Assembly (NCBI GenBank): GCA_905116865.2
Contig: CAJHNH020006268.1
Location: forward strand, 1 to 64,000
Source of the DNA: Candidula unifasciata
Lineage: Eukaryota; Mollusca; Gastropoda; Stylommatophora; Geomitridae
Length of the DNA stretch: 64,000 nt
Direction: 5' to 3'
A program made the position numbers and the translations under genes. Below, in pieces: positions 62,798 to 64,000 of this stretch (within the stretch, counting starts at the first letter, position 1; every line of letters begins with the position of its first letter). Under the pieces are notes generated by a model, which worked only from the letters and a program-made list of their open reading frames with translations, ran no database searches and was not told the origin of the DNA.

Positions 62798-63580
62798 ACT
62801 GTGAGAGAGGCATGAACTGTGAGAGAGGTGTGAACTGTGAGAGAGGTGTGAACTGTGAGAGAGGCGTGAATTTTGAGAGAGGTGTGAACTGTGAGAGAGG
62901 CATGAACTGTGAGAGAGGCGTGAACTGTGAGAGAGGCGTGAACTGTGAGAGAGGCGTGAACTGTGAGAGAGGCGTGAACTGTGAGAGAGGTGTGAACTGT
63001 GAGAGAGGCGTGAAATTTGAGAGAGGTGTGAACTGTGAGAGAGGAGTGAACTGTGAGAGAGGCCTGAAATGTGAGAGAGGCCTGAACTGTGAGAGAGGCG
63101 TGAACTGTGAGAGAAGCATGAACTGTGAGAGAGGCCTGAAATGTGAGAGAAGCATGAACTGTGAGAGAGGCATGAACTGTGAGAGAGGCATGAACTGTGA
63201 GAGAGGCATGAACAGTGAGAGAGGCATGAACTGTGAGAGAAGCATGAACTGTGAGAGAGGCATGAACTGTGAGAGAGGCATGAACTGTGAGAGAGGCATG
63301 AACTGTTAGAGAAGCATAAACTGTGAGAGAGGCGTGAACTGTGAGAGAGGTGTGAACTGTGAGACAGGTGTGAACTGTGAGAGAGGCGTGAACTGTGAGA
63401 GAGGAGTGAACTGTGAGAGAGGCATGAACTGTGAGAGAGGCATGAACTGTGAGAGAGGCATGAACTGTGAGAGAGGCATGAACTGTGAGAGAAGCATGAA
63501 CTGTTAGAGAGGCATGAACTGTGAGAGAGGTGTGAACTGTGAGAGAGGCATGAACTGTGAGAGAGGCATGAACTATGAGA
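62798..63580. repeat. 18-bp minisatellite, about 43 copies
   Basis: Unit gtgaactgtgagagaggc, with variants at the first two and last positions (cat, gcc, gga, agc). 18 is a multiple of 3, so (ASLTVH)n on minus and (MNCERG)n on plus stay open over long distances. It is bordered on both sides by the exon-like segment. Confidence 0.96.
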
Positions 63581-63694
63581 GAGTTATCTGAACTGGTTGA
63601 TACTCCTACAGCCTCTGTCATGGGATCATTCAGAACCTTCCACAGACTGACCTCCAGGGATTCAAATATGTCAGCCACAGAAACCCTTTGGTGA
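63581..63694 (-). CDS. Exon-like segment of the right-hand gene, copy B
   Basis: Same as 62684-62797 at an offset of exactly 897 bp, with no difference that I see. The frame is the same, since 897 is divisible by 3. It may be a duplicated exon or a non-functional copy. Confidence 0.35.
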
Positions 63695-64000
63695 ACTGTG
63701 AGAGAGGCATGAACTGTGAGAGAGGTGTGAACTGTGAGAGAGGTGTGAACTGTGAGAGAGGCGTGAATTTTGAGAGAGGTGTGAACTGTGAGAGAGGCAT
63801 GAACTGTGAGAGAGGCGTGAACTGTGAGAGAGGCGTGAACTGTGAGAGAGGCGTGAACTGTGAGAGAGGCGTGAACTGTGAGAGAGGTGTGAACTGTGAG
63901 AGAGGCGTGAATTTTGAGAGAGGTGTGAACTGTGAGAGAGGAGTGAACTGTGAGAGAGGCCTGAAATGTGAGAGAGGCCTGAACTGTGAGAGAGGCGTGA
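63695..64000. repeat. 18-bp minisatellite, second block, cut by window end
   Basis: Repeats the unit order of 62798-63103 with one difference (63912 T versus 63015 A). It continues past the window. Confidence 0.96.

Noticed and set aside
62662..63678. 338-codon minus frame joining the two exon-like copies through (ASLTVH)n
   Set aside because: Open frame is expected from an 18-bp unit in an 897-bp duplication. Only the non-repeat segments look coding.

Overview
The window looks like nuclear DNA of an animal, most likely a lophotrochozoan and plausibly a gastropod mollusc. The grounds are spliced exons with GT..AG borders, a classical animal calpain, tRNA-derived SINEs, decayed non-LTR retrotransposon ends, hAT-type sequences, and very heavy minisatellite and microsatellite content. 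The taxon is an inference; no marker gene fixes it. There are no bacterial operons, no CRISPR array and no rRNA or functional tRNA gene that I can support.

The main gene is a calpain (calcium-dependent cysteine protease) on the minus strand. Seven exons can be placed. Two are first exons, at 55416-54841 and 20583-19690. Both carry a start codon, both end in phase 0 after the same Arg-Pro-His motif, and both can splice to the shared exon at 10292-10223. The common exons follow at 4479-4368 (catalytic Cys), 3473-3333, 2568-2400 and 343-263 (catalytic His). Joined, the five shared exons make exactly 573 nt (191 codons) with every intron phase compatible. The gene runs off the left edge, so the Asn of the catalytic triad and the C2-like and EF-hand regions lie outside. 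The two first exons share a calpain N-terminal segment (35 of 54 residues identical) but have unrelated heads. The distal one is Gly/Phe-rich and low-complexity. The proximal one is built of seven repeats of about 26 residues.

A second gene is glimpsed at the right edge, also on the minus strand. It has an apparent C-terminal exon (62503-61976) and an exon-like segment that occurs twice inside a near-perfect 897-bp tandem duplication. I do not recognise its product.

Most of the rest is intronic or intergenic repeat. Large arrays, left to right: 58-bp unit (7494-9667), 35-bp (11277-13957), 33-bp CT-rich (17640-18655), 31-bp (25260-27065), GACA/GATA microsatellites (27125-28497), 46-bp (31267-33336, exactly 45 units), 24-bp (35205-35710), 22-bp (37745-38195), 43-bp (43196-46462), 40-bp (47880-49797), 27-bp (59270-60265) and 18-bp (62798-64000), plus more than a dozen short arrays. 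Together these fill roughly a third of the window. Between them lie SINE-like elements, at least six fragments of non-LTR reverse transcriptase and two hAT (SPIN/URR1-like) ends.

Long open reading frames over the arrays (for example about 900 codons in all three plus frames at 11222-14120) arise because the units contain no stop codons, and they are not annotated as genes.
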